Shown here: positions 9,929 through 19,602 of the stretch, piece by piece
How positions within the stretch are numbered: the stretch's first letter is position 1
Layout: the number at the start of each line of letters is the position of its first letter
NCBI RefSeq assembly: GCF_003351865.1
Contig: NZ_CP022242.1
Location: forward strand, 1,116,001 to 1,180,000
Source of the DNA: Methanofervidicoccus sp. A16
GTDB taxonomy: Archaea; AGJL01; Methanococci; Methanococcales; Methanococcaceae
Direction of reading: 5' to 3'
DNA: 64,000 bases
Made by a program: the position numbers and the translations under genes
Notes under the pieces: generated by a model
What the model was told of the DNA's origin: nothing
The model's database searches: none
The model's input: the letters and a program-made list of their open reading frames with translations, nothing else

Positions 9929-10744
9929 TTACCTCCCAAACCTCCTTACCCTCCTCTGATAATCCCTTATCGCCCTGAGGAAATCAATCTTTCTAAACTT
10001 AGGCCAGTAGATATCGCAGAAGTAAAGTTCAGAATAACTTGACTGCCATATTAAAAAATTGCTTATTCTCTCCTCCCCTGAGGTTCTTATTATCAGATCT
10101 GGATCTGGATGAGGAAGATAGGCAGTGTACAGGTGCTGAGAGATAGTCTCTACAGTTATATCCTCAATATTTAATTCATTATTTTTCACCTTTTCGGCGA
10201 TCTTCTTGACAGCATCTACCAACTCCTGCCTACCTCCATATGCAATGGCGATATTGACCCTATACCTGTTGTAATTTTTAGTTCTCTCTTCAGCATACCT
10301 TATAGCCTCCTGCACCCTCTTAGGTAACAGATGTAGTCTACCTATAGCCTTTATACTAATTTCATATTTATGTACATCTGGGTCTTCAGCAATGGATCTA
10401 AACTCTCTCTCAAATAGATCCATTAATGCCTCTACCTCCTCCTTGGGCCTATGAAAGTTCTCTAAGGAAAATGAGTAGAGAGTAACTGTCTCGATATCCA
10501 AATCGATACACCACCTTATAAACTCCCTAACCTTCTTCGCACCTAAATAATGCCCCTTTATAGGTTTCTCCCCCAGTAATTTCGCCAACCTCCTGTTCCC
10601 ATCCATTATAACTCCCACATGTTTAGGAACTTTATTTCTATTTATTTTCTTTTCAAGTATTTTCTCATAGATTTTCGATAACCCTACTTCGTTAAAAAAG
10701 TCGTAAATTTTAATTAGTAAGGACAACCCCACCACCAAACTCAT
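9929..10744 (-). CDS. uppS: cis-Prenyltransferase (undecaprenyl diphosphate synthase family)
   Basis: Condenses isopentenyl diphosphate in cis to build long polyprenyl diphosphates, which in archaea supply the dolichyl-type lipid carrier for glycosylation. The 271-aa protein contains the catalytic GVIMDGNRRLAK motif (Asp48), YSFSLENFHRPKEEV, the arginine motif IRTSGEERISNFL and YSELYFCDIYWP near the C-terminus. All five family regions are present. The ATG start lacks a well-spaced ribosome binding site; a TTG six codons in has GGTGG nearby, so the true start could be slightly later. Confidence 0.95.
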   Translation of the reverse strand: MSLVVGLSLLIKIYDFFNEVGLSKIYEKILEKKINRNKVPKHVGVIMDGNRRLAKLLGEKPIKGHYLGAKKVREFIRWCIDLDIETVTLYSFSLENFHRPKEEVEALMDLFEREFRSIAEDPDVHKYEISIKAIGRLHLLPKRVQEAIRYAEERTKNYNRYRVNIAIAYGGRQELVDAVKKIAEKVKNNELNIEDITVETISQHLYTAYLPHPDPDLIIRTSGEERISNFLIWQSSYSELYFCDIYWPKFRKIDFLRAIRDYQRRVRRFGR

Positions 10745-11013
10745 CTCTTTTTGTAAATTTTGATAATAATTGAAAAATAGTATGATTTATAGTTATGTTA
10801 TAGGAACTAATAAATTTTTGGATATAATATTTTATTTTTTTATAATTAATATTGAAATCCATTTAAAAATTATAATTATAAAAAAATTTAAATTTAAAAT
10901 TAATTTTTTATAGGACTCTAAACACTAAAAAGAATACACGCCCATTTAATACTGTACTTGAATGTTATTCTAAGAAGTTATTATGATAAAGAAATTTAAA
11001 TCAGCCATTATTA

Positions 11014-11760
11014 TCATTTTTTATCATTAACAAGGTTTTTTAAAAACTTTACACTGTTGTAGTATCTGTCCCAGGAACCACTTCTACTTGTATCTATAAA
11101 CCTTATTCTCCTTCTACTTAGCACTAAGGCTCCACACCCCTCAACTCCACATACAAGGGCTAGAGATCTGAAAATTAAATTACCTGATATACCATCTGGT
11201 GCCAGTATGACGTTAAAGCCCTCCTTTAAGTACTCCTCTAACACTATACCCTTATGTTCTATATGGACGTTGTACTTTCTCCCTATATAATCAACGACAC
11301 CTACCGCCTCCTCTATTAACCTATCTACCCTTTTACTTCTACCGTAGTCAGAGAGTCTCCCTCCAGAGAGCACTCCGATCTTTACATCCTTAAATAGATT
11401 ACTATCTTTCAAAAACTCCAATATATACTCTATAATAGTTATCTTATCCCTAAAACTGTTATCTTCCTCTATCTCATCTATTCCTACAGGAGTTAAAAGG
11501 AAGTATTCACCACTGAAGGGATTCCTTAGAATCGACGCCCTGTAGAATCTCCCTATATGTTTTCTCAGATAAGGGATCACCTCTGAGGAGGATAAATTTC
11601 CCCTTATCCCTCCTAACACATCACCCCTTAACACAGAATCTATCAACTCCTTAGAATCTTCAACAAGTCTTACATCTATCCCCTCACTTAAAAGTTTTTT
11701 ATACGCCTTCAGTACCTCCTTACTATTACTACTATTGTAGTCTATCCCTATCAGATACAT
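11014..11760 (-). CDS. mtxX: Methanogenesis marker protein Mmp4/MtxX
   Basis: Belongs to the MtxX family, a methanogen-specific relative of phosphate acetyl/butyryltransferases with no proven reaction. The 248-aa protein has the glycine-rich GVLSGGRLSDYGRSKRVD segment, NVILAPDGISGNLIFRSL and GALVLSRRRIRFIDTSRSG, in the order expected for the PTA-like fold. It sits 10 bp after the DUF4040-like membrane protein gene and upstream of uppS on the same strand. A TGAT element precedes the ATG. Its cellular role is not established. Confidence 0.88.
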   Translation of the reverse strand: MYLIGIDYNSSNSKEVLKAYKKLLSEGIDVRLVEDSKELIDSVLRGDVLGGIRGNLSSSEVIPYLRKHIGRFYRASILRNPFSGEYFLLTPVGIDEIEEDNSFRDKITIIEYILEFLKDSNLFKDVKIGVLSGGRLSDYGRSKRVDRLIEEAVGVVDYIGRKYNVHIEHKGIVLEEYLKEGFNVILAPDGISGNLIFRSLALVCGVEGCGALVLSRRRIRFIDTSRSGSWDRYYNSVKFLKNLVNDKK

Positions 11761-11770
11761 GATTATCAGT

Positions 11771-12025
11771 CTACTCCTCTATTTCATCGAACCTCTGGGT
11801 CCTCATCACTGTAAATGCAAAGAATGCCGGAAGTACAGCACCTCCAAGTATAGCCTCAGTTAGGGCAACATCTGGAGCCAGTAGGGATGTAAATACATAT
11901 GCCAGTCCTAAACCTCCCAATCCAGTTAAAACTACACACTTAATAAGATCCTTCTGAGTTAAGGCACCGAGGTAGGAGAGTACAATAAGTATTAAAACTG
12001 CCCCGTCTATTACACTTAGAGACAT
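11771..12025 (-). CDS. DUF4040/MbhD-like membrane subunit, probable EhbD
   Basis: An 84-aa integral membrane protein with three hydrophobic segments. The sequence LLAPDVALTEAILGGAVLPAFF is typical of the DUF4040 domain found in MrpB/MbhD-like subunits and in EhbD of the energy-converting hydrogenase B complex, where it would belong to the ion-translocating membrane arm. AAGGTG lies about eight bases before the ATG. It is three bases from the upstream MnhG-like gene and ten from mtxX, so these are likely cotranscribed. The Ehb assignment is inference from the MrpG/DUF4040 pair in a methanogen; a free-standing Mrp remnant is the alternative. Confidence 0.78.
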   Translation of the reverse strand: MSLSVIDGAVLILIVLSYLGALTQKDLIKCVVLTGLGGLGLAYVFTSLLAPDVALTEAILGGAVLPAFFAFTVMRTQRFDEIEE

Positions 12026-12028
12026 GTC

Positions 12029-12313
12029 TTAACACCTTAATCTTTTTACTACCCTCTCCCTCATCCTGTCGTAGTAGTCTGCATTGGCTATGGCATGTGC
12101 AGCAAAGGGAGATAGAATTAGATAGAGAAGTGCCAGTAGTGGCCGATTTAAAACTAACATTATAAGTATACAGGCGAGATCTATAACACCTGCAATATGG
12201 ATACGCGCATAAACCATGTTCTTTCCATCTTTCATAATCCATAACCTGTAAGACGCCAGTAGTATCCCTATGGAGGCTATTAAAAGTACTATCTCCTTTA
12301 TAGGAACGTACAT
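12029..12313 (-). CDS. MnhG/MrpG-like membrane subunit, probable EhbC
   Basis: A 94-aa membrane protein with three predicted helices. ARIHIAGVIDLACI and SPFAAHAIANADY match the conserved RxHxAG and TAPVAAHAIARAA-type signatures of the MnhG/PhaG family. In methanogens such a protein next to a DUF4040 subunit is usually part of the Ehb membrane-bound hydrogenase that uses the ion gradient to reduce ferredoxin. The start ATG overlaps a GTGTGA element. The rest of the Ehb complex, including the hydrogenase subunits, is not in the window. Confidence 0.78.
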   Translation of the reverse strand: MYVPIKEIVLLIASIGILLASYRLWIMKDGKNMVYARIHIAGVIDLACILIMLVLNRPLLALLYLILSPFAAHAIANADYYDRMRERVVKRLRC

Positions 12314-12388
12314 GTTTCACACCGTAATATTTAATCTATCCCATCAGTATTGATTTTTATTTTTAAATTATTATTTTAATTATAATAA

Positions 12389-13492
12389 TTATATAAACCT
12401 TCCTAATTTAATAGCATTAAATCTACACATCTCATGACAACAGTAGCAGTTTATACATTTCTTTCTATCTATTTTGAAGGTCTCTAGAGATATGGCTCCT
12501 ACAGGACATACCTCTTCACATACACCACATCTCTTACATCTTCTTTTATCTATTTTTGGTTTCTGTATCATAGTGAAGAATATCAATCTCACTATAAAAG
12601 GTGGTAGTATAGATGTTAGATAGAAGGTGTCTGGTTTTCTAAATTTCATCCTTGGAATATCTTTTAAATTCTTCTTTTTAACAGCCTTACCAACCTCTAA
12701 AATATCTAGCCTCTCCTCCCAGTTGCATTTCTCACCAATTAAAATCCTGTTAGTGAGAACATCCATGGGGTTATATCCTATGTAGTAGGTTGCAAAGATG
12801 TCTAAAGGGAGGGCATCCTTCGAGGCTATTACTATCTTGGAGTTTACAGGTCTTCCATTACTTGGGCCGTTACCTTCCATACCCCAGATACCATCCATTA
12901 CTGAGATTATGTCCCTCTCTTTTACTAAAAATTTGTATAGTTCCACCAAAAGATATGCAAAGTCATACTCTCGAGGAAAACGCCCATGGAGTTTTGGCTT
13001 CAGCCCACCAGGTATACAGCCGTATAGGTTTTTAACAGCCCCGGTATACCTCATAAGAAGATGAGTTTTTAACTTTGGTAGATTTATAATTAGATCACTG
13101 TCTATAACTGTTTTTGGGATTGTTATAGTGGTATTTAGCAACTTTATCTTTACACTTCTATCCCTTTCAAAGGGTATAAAAGATATATCATATTTTTCAC
13201 AGACTTCCTTAATCTTAGATACTTCGTAGGCCCTCTCTGTGGAGAACCCAGAGGACTCTCCTACTACAATCCTATCTTTATCTATTTTCCTTATCCCTAT
13301 TAGATATCTAAGGACCCAATCTAAAAATTCTGGGTGTGTGGTAACATGCTTACTTGGAGAGAAGGGTCCCAGTATATTAGGTTTTATAAGTATTCTTTTG
13401 TAGTCTTCTAAGTTGTCAAAAATAAGATCTAGTAAGTTGTTGTAATTTTCAAGTAGATCGTAGTTCTTAACAATACTGTAGTACACTTCCAT
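12389..13492 (-). CDS. DUF362 protein with C-terminal double [4Fe-4S] ferredoxin domain
   Basis: An iron-sulfur protein of unknown reaction. The DUF362 domain occupies about residues 1-250 (KRILIKPNILGP, LINLPKLKTHLLMRYTGAVKN, VMDGIWGMEGNGPSNGRP). The C-terminus carries two cluster motifs, CKRCGVCEEVCPVGA and CINCYCCHEMCRF; the last has Arg-Phe where Pro is usual. Two adjacent ATGs open the gene; AGGTG is better spaced for the second (13492), which is chosen. It probably takes part in electron transfer or redox modification. A separate transcript from the downstream Ehb-like genes is likely. Confidence 0.88.
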   Translation of the reverse strand: MEVYYSIVKNYDLLENYNNLLDLIFDNLEDYKRILIKPNILGPFSPSKHVTTHPEFLDWVLRYLIGIRKIDKDRIVVGESSGFSTERAYEVSKIKEVCEKYDISFIPFERDRSVKIKLLNTTITIPKTVIDSDLIINLPKLKTHLLMRYTGAVKNLYGCIPGGLKPKLHGRFPREYDFAYLLVELYKFLVKERDIISVMDGIWGMEGNGPSNGRPVNSKIVIASKDALPLDIFATYYIGYNPMDVLTNRILIGEKCNWEERLDILEVGKAVKKKNLKDIPRMKFRKPDTFYLTSILPPFIVRLIFFTMIQKPKIDKRRCKRCGVCEEVCPVGAISLETFKIDRKKCINCYCCHEMCRFNAIKLGRFI

Positions 13493-13682
13493 CATTACAC
13501 CTGATAGGGCGTTTGACCCTACTATAAATATTTATGAATAAGGCTTTTATAAATACGAACTTCATTTTTAATCCTTCTTTTATAATTATGTACTAATGTT
13601 TTTAAACTAAATGGAAAATAAAAATAACAATTAAAATAAAAAGAGTAAAAGCCCTAAGAAATATAGAGTTGACAAAATCCTA

Positions 13683-13717
13683 TTCTCCCTCTTTAGTGTT
13701 CACTGTAAAGTGGAGAA
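13683..13717. repeat. Imperfect hairpin, possible degenerate copy of repeat X
   Basis: In the 466 bp gap before the DUF483-like gene, ATTCTCC and GGAGAAAAT can pair, with a second pairing CTTT/AAAG and an inner AGT/ACT. The sequence AAATCCTATTC precedes it, as in repeat X copies at 21513, 32695 and 63865. Nothing else is recognisable in this gap. Confidence 0.35.
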
Positions 13718-13961
13718 AATAATGGCGAGGTTTTACTATTTCAATGTATTAACTCTTTTTTAAATAATTTAAAGAATTTTTATTTTATTGATTATAATAA
13801 TCCTTATTATTTTTATAAGATTCTCCATAGTTGTTGTTTGTTTAGTATAATTATTTTTGTTCATGACTATAAATCACATCTATTGTCATTATTTTTATTT
13901 TAACTTTTATCAGAAAATTATCAGAGAAAACCGTTAATAAAAAACATTCAATGGGATAACT

Positions 13962-14525
13962 ATGGATACCATTAGAGTTATGGAAGATATACTTAAAAAA
14001 ATAGTGTCTATAAGAAAAAACCAAGAAGAAGAGGATCTAAAAAATATATCCCATCTTATAAGGAATATGGATGATGAAATATACAGTCTTATAATATCTA
14101 GACTTAAAAAAGAAATTGAAATCGTTAAAAAGTACAAACCTCCAGTTAGGCCCGCCGTAGATCCCTTAGTATCCTCCTACTTGGGAGTTTACTCTGGGTT
14201 GGATTTTGCAGAGGAGTACGGGATGTTGATGGGATACCCAAGGTGTTGCATTGAATCCTTCAAATCTGTAAGGTTCGCCATAGATGAGGAGCATCTCAGG
14301 GAAGTTGAGGACTTAAAGGAGGAGGGAAAAGTTGCTGTAGTGATAACATCAGGTTTTATACCCTGTAGTTTAAAATGTAAGGAGGCTTGGAAGAGGTGTC
14401 TCATAGGTTCAGTGTCTCAGAGTGAGTATGAAAGTATACTTCAGTTGGAGGAGGAGTTATTTAGGGAACTTCCCCATTACCACGGTGGATATGGAGAGTA
14501 CTATGAGAAAATTAAACTTAAATAA
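13962..14525 (+). CDS. Conserved archaeal protein, DUF483-like
   Basis: A 187-aa protein resembling the archaeal DUF483 family, of unknown function. An N-terminal Lys/Glu-rich helical region (1-62) precedes a domain containing GYPRCCIESFKSV and SGFIPCSLKCKEAWKRC. These cysteine clusters (four to five Cys) suggest metal binding or redox chemistry, but this is inference. No membrane segment is present. The start was chosen at ATG 13962, since the frame fits and no better ATG lies upstream. A MITE begins at the base after its stop codon, so the 3-prime untranslated region is MITE sequence. Confidence 0.75.
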   Translation: MDTIRVMEDILKKIVSIRKNQEEEDLKNISHLIRNMDDEIYSLIISRLKKEIEIVKKYKPPVRPAVDPLVSSYLGVYSGLDFAEEYGMLMGYPRCCIESFKSVRFAIDEEHLREVEDLKEEGKVAVVITSGFIPCSLKCKEAWKRCLIGSVSQSEYESILQLEEELFRELPHYHGGYGEYYEKIKLK

Positions 14526-15120
14526 GCCCTAATTCCCATCAAAAAATTCTGATAAGAACAATAATAATTATAATAAAGTATAAAAAAGGTATTAAAATCA
14601 GAATAAAAGATAATCTCTTGGATGCTCTAGGATACTATAGAAGTGGAGTAGATCCTTCCTAATAGGTTGCTATTATTAATTTTTATTATAAAGTATTATA
14701 TTTCAATATTATTATCAACCCTAATTCCCATCAAAAGGATAGTTTAAAGAATAAAATAAAAATTATTATAAAAATAATAAAAATAAAAAATAAAGGAAAT
14801 GTTTAAAAACAGAAACTTCTATCATCCCAGATATAACATTTTAAAAATAAGATTGGAGGGGAATAGCCCTCTGAATATCTTCTAATACAGTAGATATACC
14901 AGAATATGATTCCTTATCTTACCTAAGTGTCTAGAGGGATCCTTAGGGTATTTAATAGTTTTTATATAGATTTTATACTGATTATTTTAATCATGATTTT
15001 TATTATAACAATTATCATTTTCACTGTTCTTTTAATCACTACTGATGGAAACTAAGGTTTTTTCTAGTCTTTTTTATTATTTTTATTATTTAAATCATTA
15101 CTTTAATGGGAATTAAGGTT
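14526..15120 (+). mobile_element. Composite MITE C: family 2 element split by a family 1 element
   Basis: The outer family 2 element opens at 14526 (CCCTAATTCCCATCAAA) immediately after a stop codon and closes at 15120 (TTTAATGGGAATTAAGGTT). It contains the family 2 core AGTGGAGTAGATCCTTCC. A complete family 1 element occupies 14717-15059. The right junction (AAGGTT then TTTTCTAGTC) is identical to that at 21383-21400. The rest of the gap to 15433 has one feature, a reversed repeat X-like segment near 15240-15315. Confidence 0.8.
14717..15059 (+). mobile_element. Inner family 1 MITE
   Basis: A 343 bp family 1 element nested in the family 2 element. Ends: AACCCTAATTCCCATCAAA and CTGATGGAAACTAAGGTT. 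It has the core CTTCTATCATCCCAGATAT and the motif TTATCTTACCTAAGTG. No coding potential. Confidence 0.78.
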
Positions 15121-15239
15121 AAAATAAAATAAAATTAGTTATAAGAAGAATAATTAAAATTAAAAAATAATAAAGAACATTTAAAATCGTAATAAAGGAC
15201 AAACTATAGGTGAAATAATAAAAATTGATCCTAATATCT

Positions 15240-15315
15240 TGGACAACACTAAACACTGGGAAAGTAGGGCTGGATTTCACCGATCTCTCTTTTTAAGAAG
15301 TTATCTGTCTCCCTT
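15240..15315 (-). repeat. Repeat X-like segment, inverted and degenerate
   Basis: Read on the minus strand this contains AGAAGTT-like sequence reversed, GAAATCC and CTTTCCCAGTGTT, in the same order and spacing as the clear copies of repeat X (ACTTTT, GAAATCC, TTTTTCCAGTACT). Its hairpin arms are not well preserved. Confidence 0.35.
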
Positions 15316-15433
15316 TTTATTTATTAATTTTTATAAATATCGTTATTTTTATTATAATTTAAAAAAACTATAAGAGATTAAAATAATTTATTAAAAAATA
15401 AGAGATTTAGAGATAAAAAACTTTCTTGAAGTT

Positions 15434-18112
15434 TTATCTATCTTCTCCAACTCCAATAACAGCAATCCCATCTACTACTCCCTCTATATCTACGGCGTCT
15501 ACCATCTTACCCTCACTGAAGAGTGCCCTCTTAATGGACTTTATATGCTCCCTGGTTAATAAACCAAATTCAGTCTCAAGGCCCTCCTGGAGGATCTTCT
15601 CAATAGTTTCCTCATCTGCATTCCTTATAAAGTCCATAACCTTTTTAGAGTCTCTCTTGAACTGTGGACCTATCTTGGATTTATCAGGTATTACCTCTAC
15701 TATTTTCTGCTCCAACTTAGGTTTTCCATTTATAACCTTTAACTCCTCAATATTCAAAGTACCCTTTATATCTCTAACAGCCTTTAATATCCTTTCATAA
15801 TCTTTCTTATCCATCAGGTATATCTCAACCCTCTCCAACTTGGCATTTAGGGGCATACCTTTGTTAGCCTTGTATCTCCTTATAGAGACTACTACCTTCT
15901 TAGCCAACTCTCCAACACTCTCCCACTCATCATCTATCATATCCTCCTGGACTTTACACCAGGTGGTGTGAAGATTATCTACCTTGTATATATCTCCAAC
16001 TATCTGGGCGAAGTGTGGTGCAAAAGGTGCTAACAGTTTTAATACGTTGGTTATTACGTAGTAGAGTGTATATAGACAGTTAAATCTATCTTTTTCAGAT
16101 CCTTCATCCTCTTTATACAACCTGTACTTTACCATCTCTATGTAGTTATCACAGAACTCATGCCATAGGAACTTCTGGATATTGACGATGGTGTTGAACC
16201 TGTAGTTCTCCAGATCTTCAGTAACCCTCTTAATAAGTCTATTCAACTTACTGATTATCCAGAGATCCACTGGATTATCTAATGAAATATTCCCTTTCTC
16301 TATAACCTCTTTTATCTCCTCTATGGTTTTATCCTCTAAATGCATCCTTGCAAATCTTGCAGCATTCCAGAACTTCCTGAGGAATCGATAGTTGTAATCA
16401 ACGTCCTTCCAGGCAAAGGGTACGTCGTTTCCAAGGGAACTGTTGGCAGCCCATATCCTAAGGGCATCTGCTCCATACCTCTCTGTGATCTCGGAGGGTT
16501 CTACTATGTTCCCTCTACTCTTACTCATCTTATGGCCATCCTCTCCAAATACCATACCGTTTATTATGATCTCCTCCCAGGGCTTCTTACCTGTTAGTGC
16601 TATAGACTTTACAACGGTGTAGAACGCCCAGGTTCTTATAATATCATGTCCCTGGGGCCTCAGTTGTACTGGGTAGTGCTCCCTGAAGAAGTCTTCATCT
16701 TCCAACCATCCAGTTATTACCATCGGCGTTATAGAGGAGTCCATCCAGGTATCTAATACATCCCTCTCAGGTATAAGGTTTTTATTTCCACATTTACAGG
16801 TGTAGGGACACTCCACAGTAGGATCTATTGGGAGATCCTCCTCCTTGGCAACTATTATCTCTCCACACTCTGGACAGTACCATACAGGGATAGGTGTGGC
16901 GAATATCCTCTGCCTACTTATACACCAGTCCCAGTCCATGTCCTCTATCCACTGTAGTAGTCTCTTCTTCATATACTCAGGAGTCCACCTGATCTCCTCA
17001 ATAACCTTCCTGATCTCAGGTAACAACTTCTTTATATTTACAAACCACTGATCTCCAACTATGATCTCTATAGGTGTTTTACACCTCCAACATACACCTA
17101 CATTCTGTTTTATAACCTCCTGCTTCAGGAGATAACCTTCCTTCTTAAGATCCTCTATTATCTTCTTTCTCGCCTCTTCCGTCTTCATCCCTGCGTACTT
17201 ACCACATATCTCTGTAAGTTCTCCCCTCTCGTTTATGGCCTTTTTAACCATAAGTCCATGTCTATTTACCCATAGGACGTCTGTCTTATCTCCAAAGGTA
17301 CATACCATTACCACTCCAGTACCGAAGTCCATCTCTACATCCTCGTCTCCATACACCTTAACCTCCTGGTTGAAGAGGGGCACCTTGACAGTTTTTCCAA
17401 TTATATCCTTGTACCTCTCATCTTTTGGATTTACCACAATACCTACACAGGCTGGGAGTAGTTCAGGTCTCGTAGTTGCAATTATTAAATATCTATCTTC
17501 ATCCTCTGCATAGGGGAACTTGATATAATTTAGATAAGTCTCCCTCTCTATGTAATTTACCTCTGCAAAGGCTATGGCAGTTTGACACCTTGGACACCAG
17601 TTGACAGGGTGTTTTCCCCTGTATATAAGTCCATCCCTGTACATCCTTACAAATGCAGTTTGAGACTTTTTGATATAATCAGGTTTCATGGTGATGTATT
17701 CCCTACTCCAGTCTATGGATATACCTAGGGATTTCACCTGTTCTCTCATCTTTTTAATGTTCTCCTCTGTAAGTTCTATACAGAGTCTTCTAAATTCCTC
17801 CCTGTCTATGTCAGATTTCGTTATATTGTGGATCTCCTCAACTTTTACCTCTGTTGGAAGGCCATGACAGTCCCATCCCTGGGGAAATAGTACATCGTAG
17901 TTATTCATCCTCTTAAATCTCGCTATTATGTCCATGTACGTCCAGTTCAAGGCATGTCCTAAGTGCATTTTTCCTGTAGGGTATGGTGGTGGAGTATCTA
18001 TAATATAGTGAGGCTTATTTTCGTCATTTTTGAACCTAAAGATCTCTTCCTCCTCCCATTTCTTCTGTACAGTTTTCTCCAATTCTAACGGATACTCTTT
18101 AGGCATCTCCAT
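15434..18112 (-). CDS. valS: Valyl-tRNA synthetase
   Basis: Class I aminoacyl-tRNA synthetase charging tRNA-Val in the cytoplasm. The 892-aa protein has the HIGH-type motif in [10 protein letters not shown], the editing (CP1) domain with [13 protein letters not shown], zinc-ribbon cysteines ([19 protein letters not shown] with CPYTCKCGN), the KMSKS loop in [11 protein letters not shown] and the anticodon-binding region with [10 protein letters not shown]. Length and motif order are as expected for the archaeal enzyme. GGGAGAA precedes the first ATG; the second ATG two codons in is less well spaced. Single-gene unit, convergent with the MITE region. Confidence 0.97.
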   Translation of the reverse strand: MEMPKEYPLELEKTVQKKWEEEEIFRFKNDENKPHYIIDTPPPYPTGKMHLGHALNWTYMDIIARFKRMNNYDVLFPQGWDCHGLPTEVKVEEIHNITKSDIDREEFRRLCIELTEENIKKMREQVKSLGISIDWSREYITMKPDYIKKSQTAFVRMYRDGLIYRGKHPVNWCPRCQTAIAFAEVNYIERETYLNYIKFPYAEDEDRYLIIATTRPELLPACVGIVVNPKDERYKDIIGKTVKVPLFNQEVKVYGDEDVEMDFGTGVVMVCTFGDKTDVLWVNRHGLMVKKAINERGELTEICGKYAGMKTEEARKKIIEDLKKEGYLLKQEVIKQNVGVCWRCKTPIEIIVGDQWFVNIKKLLPEIRKVIEEIRWTPEYMKKRLLQWIEDMDWDWCISRQRIFATPIPVWYCPECGEIIVAKEEDLPIDPTVECPYTCKCGNKNLIPERDVLDTWMDSSITPMVITGWLEDEDFFREHYPVQLRPQGHDIIRTWAFYTVVKSIALTGKKPWEEIIINGMVFGEDGHKMSKSRGNIVEPSEITERYGADALRIWAANSSLGNDVPFAWKDVDYNYRFLRKFWNAARFARMHLEDKTIEEIKEVIEKGNISLDNPVDLWIISKLNRLIKRVTEDLENYRFNTIVNIQKFLWHEFCDNYIEMVKYRLYKEDEGSEKDRFNCLYTLYYVITNVLKLLAPFAPHFAQIVGDIYKVDNLHTTWCKVQEDMIDDEWESVGELAKKVVVSIRRYKANKGMPLNAKLERVEIYLMDKKDYERILKAVRDIKGTLNIEELKVINGKPKLEQKIVEVIPDKSKIGPQFKRDSKKVMDFIRNADEETIEKILQEGLETEFGLLTREHIKSIKRALFSEGKMVDAVDIEGVVDGIAVIGVGEDR

Positions 18113-18270
18113 AGTTCTCCCTACTTTATTATATTGTCATATGATTTGTAATTATTATTTAATATCCAAATATTAATAAAAAAATATTTATACTTTATAA
18201 TACCCTATATATAAATATACCTAATAACTAACCTAACTACCTACACAAATCTTTATCGCACGTGGTTTTT

Positions 18271-18813
18271 ATGCCTGATTTTTCAATAATAAATTTGTTT
18301 AAAATTAACGCTCCTAAAGAAAAAGGAAAACTACAAAATGCTAAAAATAAATTATCCAGCAAATTACCTGTAAATTTTCCAGTAAATTTCGAAGATATCG
18401 GAGAGGTTAATAGACGAACATTGGGCAGATGTATAGATATTGTAGCGTATAGAGCTGTACATCTATCCATAGTAAAGTATTTAGGATTTAACGCACTGTC
18501 TAAACTATATAATGCAGGAGCAGATTTTGGAAAAAGTTTGGGAGTGAAATCTATAGAAGAAATGATGGAATGTTTCGAATATTTAGGAATGGGTATTCCA
18601 AAATTGGTAAGTGAAGATCCTATAAAAATTCGTGTATATGAGTGCGCCTTCTGTTCAGGCCTTCCAAACGTTGGTAAAAGTGTATGTTACTTCGAAAGAG
18701 GAATCATAAAAGGATGTTTAGAAGAGATATTAAATAAAAAAATTAAAGTTGTGGAATCAAAATGTTATGCCAATGGTCACGACTACTGTGAGTTTGTAGC
18801 ATATTCAAGATAA
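18271..18813 (+). CDS. V4R (4-vinyl reductase) domain protein
   Basis: Small protein with a V4R domain, a ligand- or metal-binding fold used in archaea as a sensor or hydrocarbon-binding module. After about 45 basic N-terminal residues, the V4R domain carries the Cys/His pattern VYECAFCSGLPNVG, KSVCYFERG and ESKCYANGHDYCEF. This layout (ECxxC, C, KCxxxGHxxCEF) is typical. The frame extends to a GTG at 18262, but the ATG at 18271 is the simpler choice; neither has a strong ribosome binding site. A TATA-like stretch AATATTTATACTTT lies near 18182. Convergent with the kinase gene 57 bp downstream. Confidence 0.82.
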   Translation: MPDFSIINLFKINAPKEKGKLQNAKNKLSSKLPVNFPVNFEDIGEVNRRTLGRCIDIVAYRAVHLSIVKYLGFNALSKLYNAGADFGKSLGVKSIEEMMECFEYLGMGIPKLVSEDPIKIRVYECAFCSGLPNVGKSVCYFERGIIKGCLEEILNKKIKVVESKCYANGHDYCEFVAYSR

Positions 18814-18869
18814 TACTACACTAACTATTAAAAATAATATTTTTATATTAATATCTATATAATAATTTT

Positions 18870-19535
18870 CTATTTTTTGACTATGTATCTTTTATAATTC
18901 CTCACAAATTCTCTAATCCTCTCTAATTCAATTTCAGTAACACCTAGTATTTCACAGGTTCTATTTGCAATATAGGATTTACCGAAGAAAAGAGACACTG
19001 CACTGGTGAAGTTACGGGGAGTTCTTCCAATTTTAGCACTACCGAAATCTATAATATACACCTTAATAGGAGACCCACTTATTACAATATGCTTTCCTCC
19101 CTGTATCTCGCCATGATCTATTCCATGTATATCAAGACGGACACACTGTTTTAAAACTTCCTTTACAATGTTAAGATACTCTTCTTTATTTATATCTCCT
19201 CTGGATATATAATTCTTTAAGGTGATTCCTTCGATATATTCCATTATAAGGAAATCTCTAGAGAAGGTATATAACTTAGGACCAATGTTCAAGGCATTTA
19301 CCTCTTTTAAGATACAGCCCTCCTGATATATAGTGTTTTTAGCATCTACCCTTGGTACCTTTATAGCAACTTCTCTGTTGTTATATACACCTTTAAATAC
19401 TACTCCCCTATGCCCCTTACCAAGGATATCTAAGAGTGTTATATCATGGTTATTTAATATATCCTCCAACCTCTTCCAATCTACCAACCTACCTATAATT
19501 TTATGTTCCTTAAGTTTCTCTAAATTATGATCCAT
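18870..19535 (-). CDS. RIO/COG2112-type serine/threonine protein kinase
   Basis: Predicted small archaeal protein kinase of 221 aa. The glycine-rich loop is GKGHRGVVFKG (about 39-49) and the ATP lysine is Lys59 in VAIKVPR. The catalytic loop reads HGIDHGEIQ (137-145) instead of HRDLKxxN, and the metal-binding DFG is IIDFGSAK with Asp163. This compact form matches the COG2112 group rather than canonical eukaryotic-like kinases. Substrate unknown. It is divergent from the RecJ-like gene, starting 67 bp away. Confidence 0.85.
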   Translation of the reverse strand: MDHNLEKLKEHKIIGRLVDWKRLEDILNNHDITLLDILGKGHRGVVFKGVYNNREVAIKVPRVDAKNTIYQEGCILKEVNALNIGPKLYTFSRDFLIMEYIEGITLKNYISRGDINKEEYLNIVKEVLKQCVRLDIHGIDHGEIQGGKHIVISGSPIKVYIIDFGSAKIGRTPRNFTSAVSLFFGKSYIANRTCEILGVTEIELERIREFVRNYKRYIVKK

Positions 19536-19602
19536 AATTTTCCCTTAATAATTATTATAAAAATAATATATAATGATTACTAGCAAATAATAGAGGGATA
19601 TT
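19536..19602. promoter_or_regulatory. Short divergent promoter region
   Basis: This 67 bp gap separates the divergent kinase and RecJ-like genes. It holds a TATA-like AATAATATATAATG near 19561-19574 facing the RecJ-like gene. The GAGGGATATT just before 19603 is that gene's ribosome binding site. Promoter assignment is by eye. Confidence 0.4.

Noticed and set aside
11940-12320. A 126-codon minus-strand frame across the Ehb-like genes
   Set aside because: It is an alternate frame over two well-supported short membrane proteins with family signatures and good ribosome binding sites.
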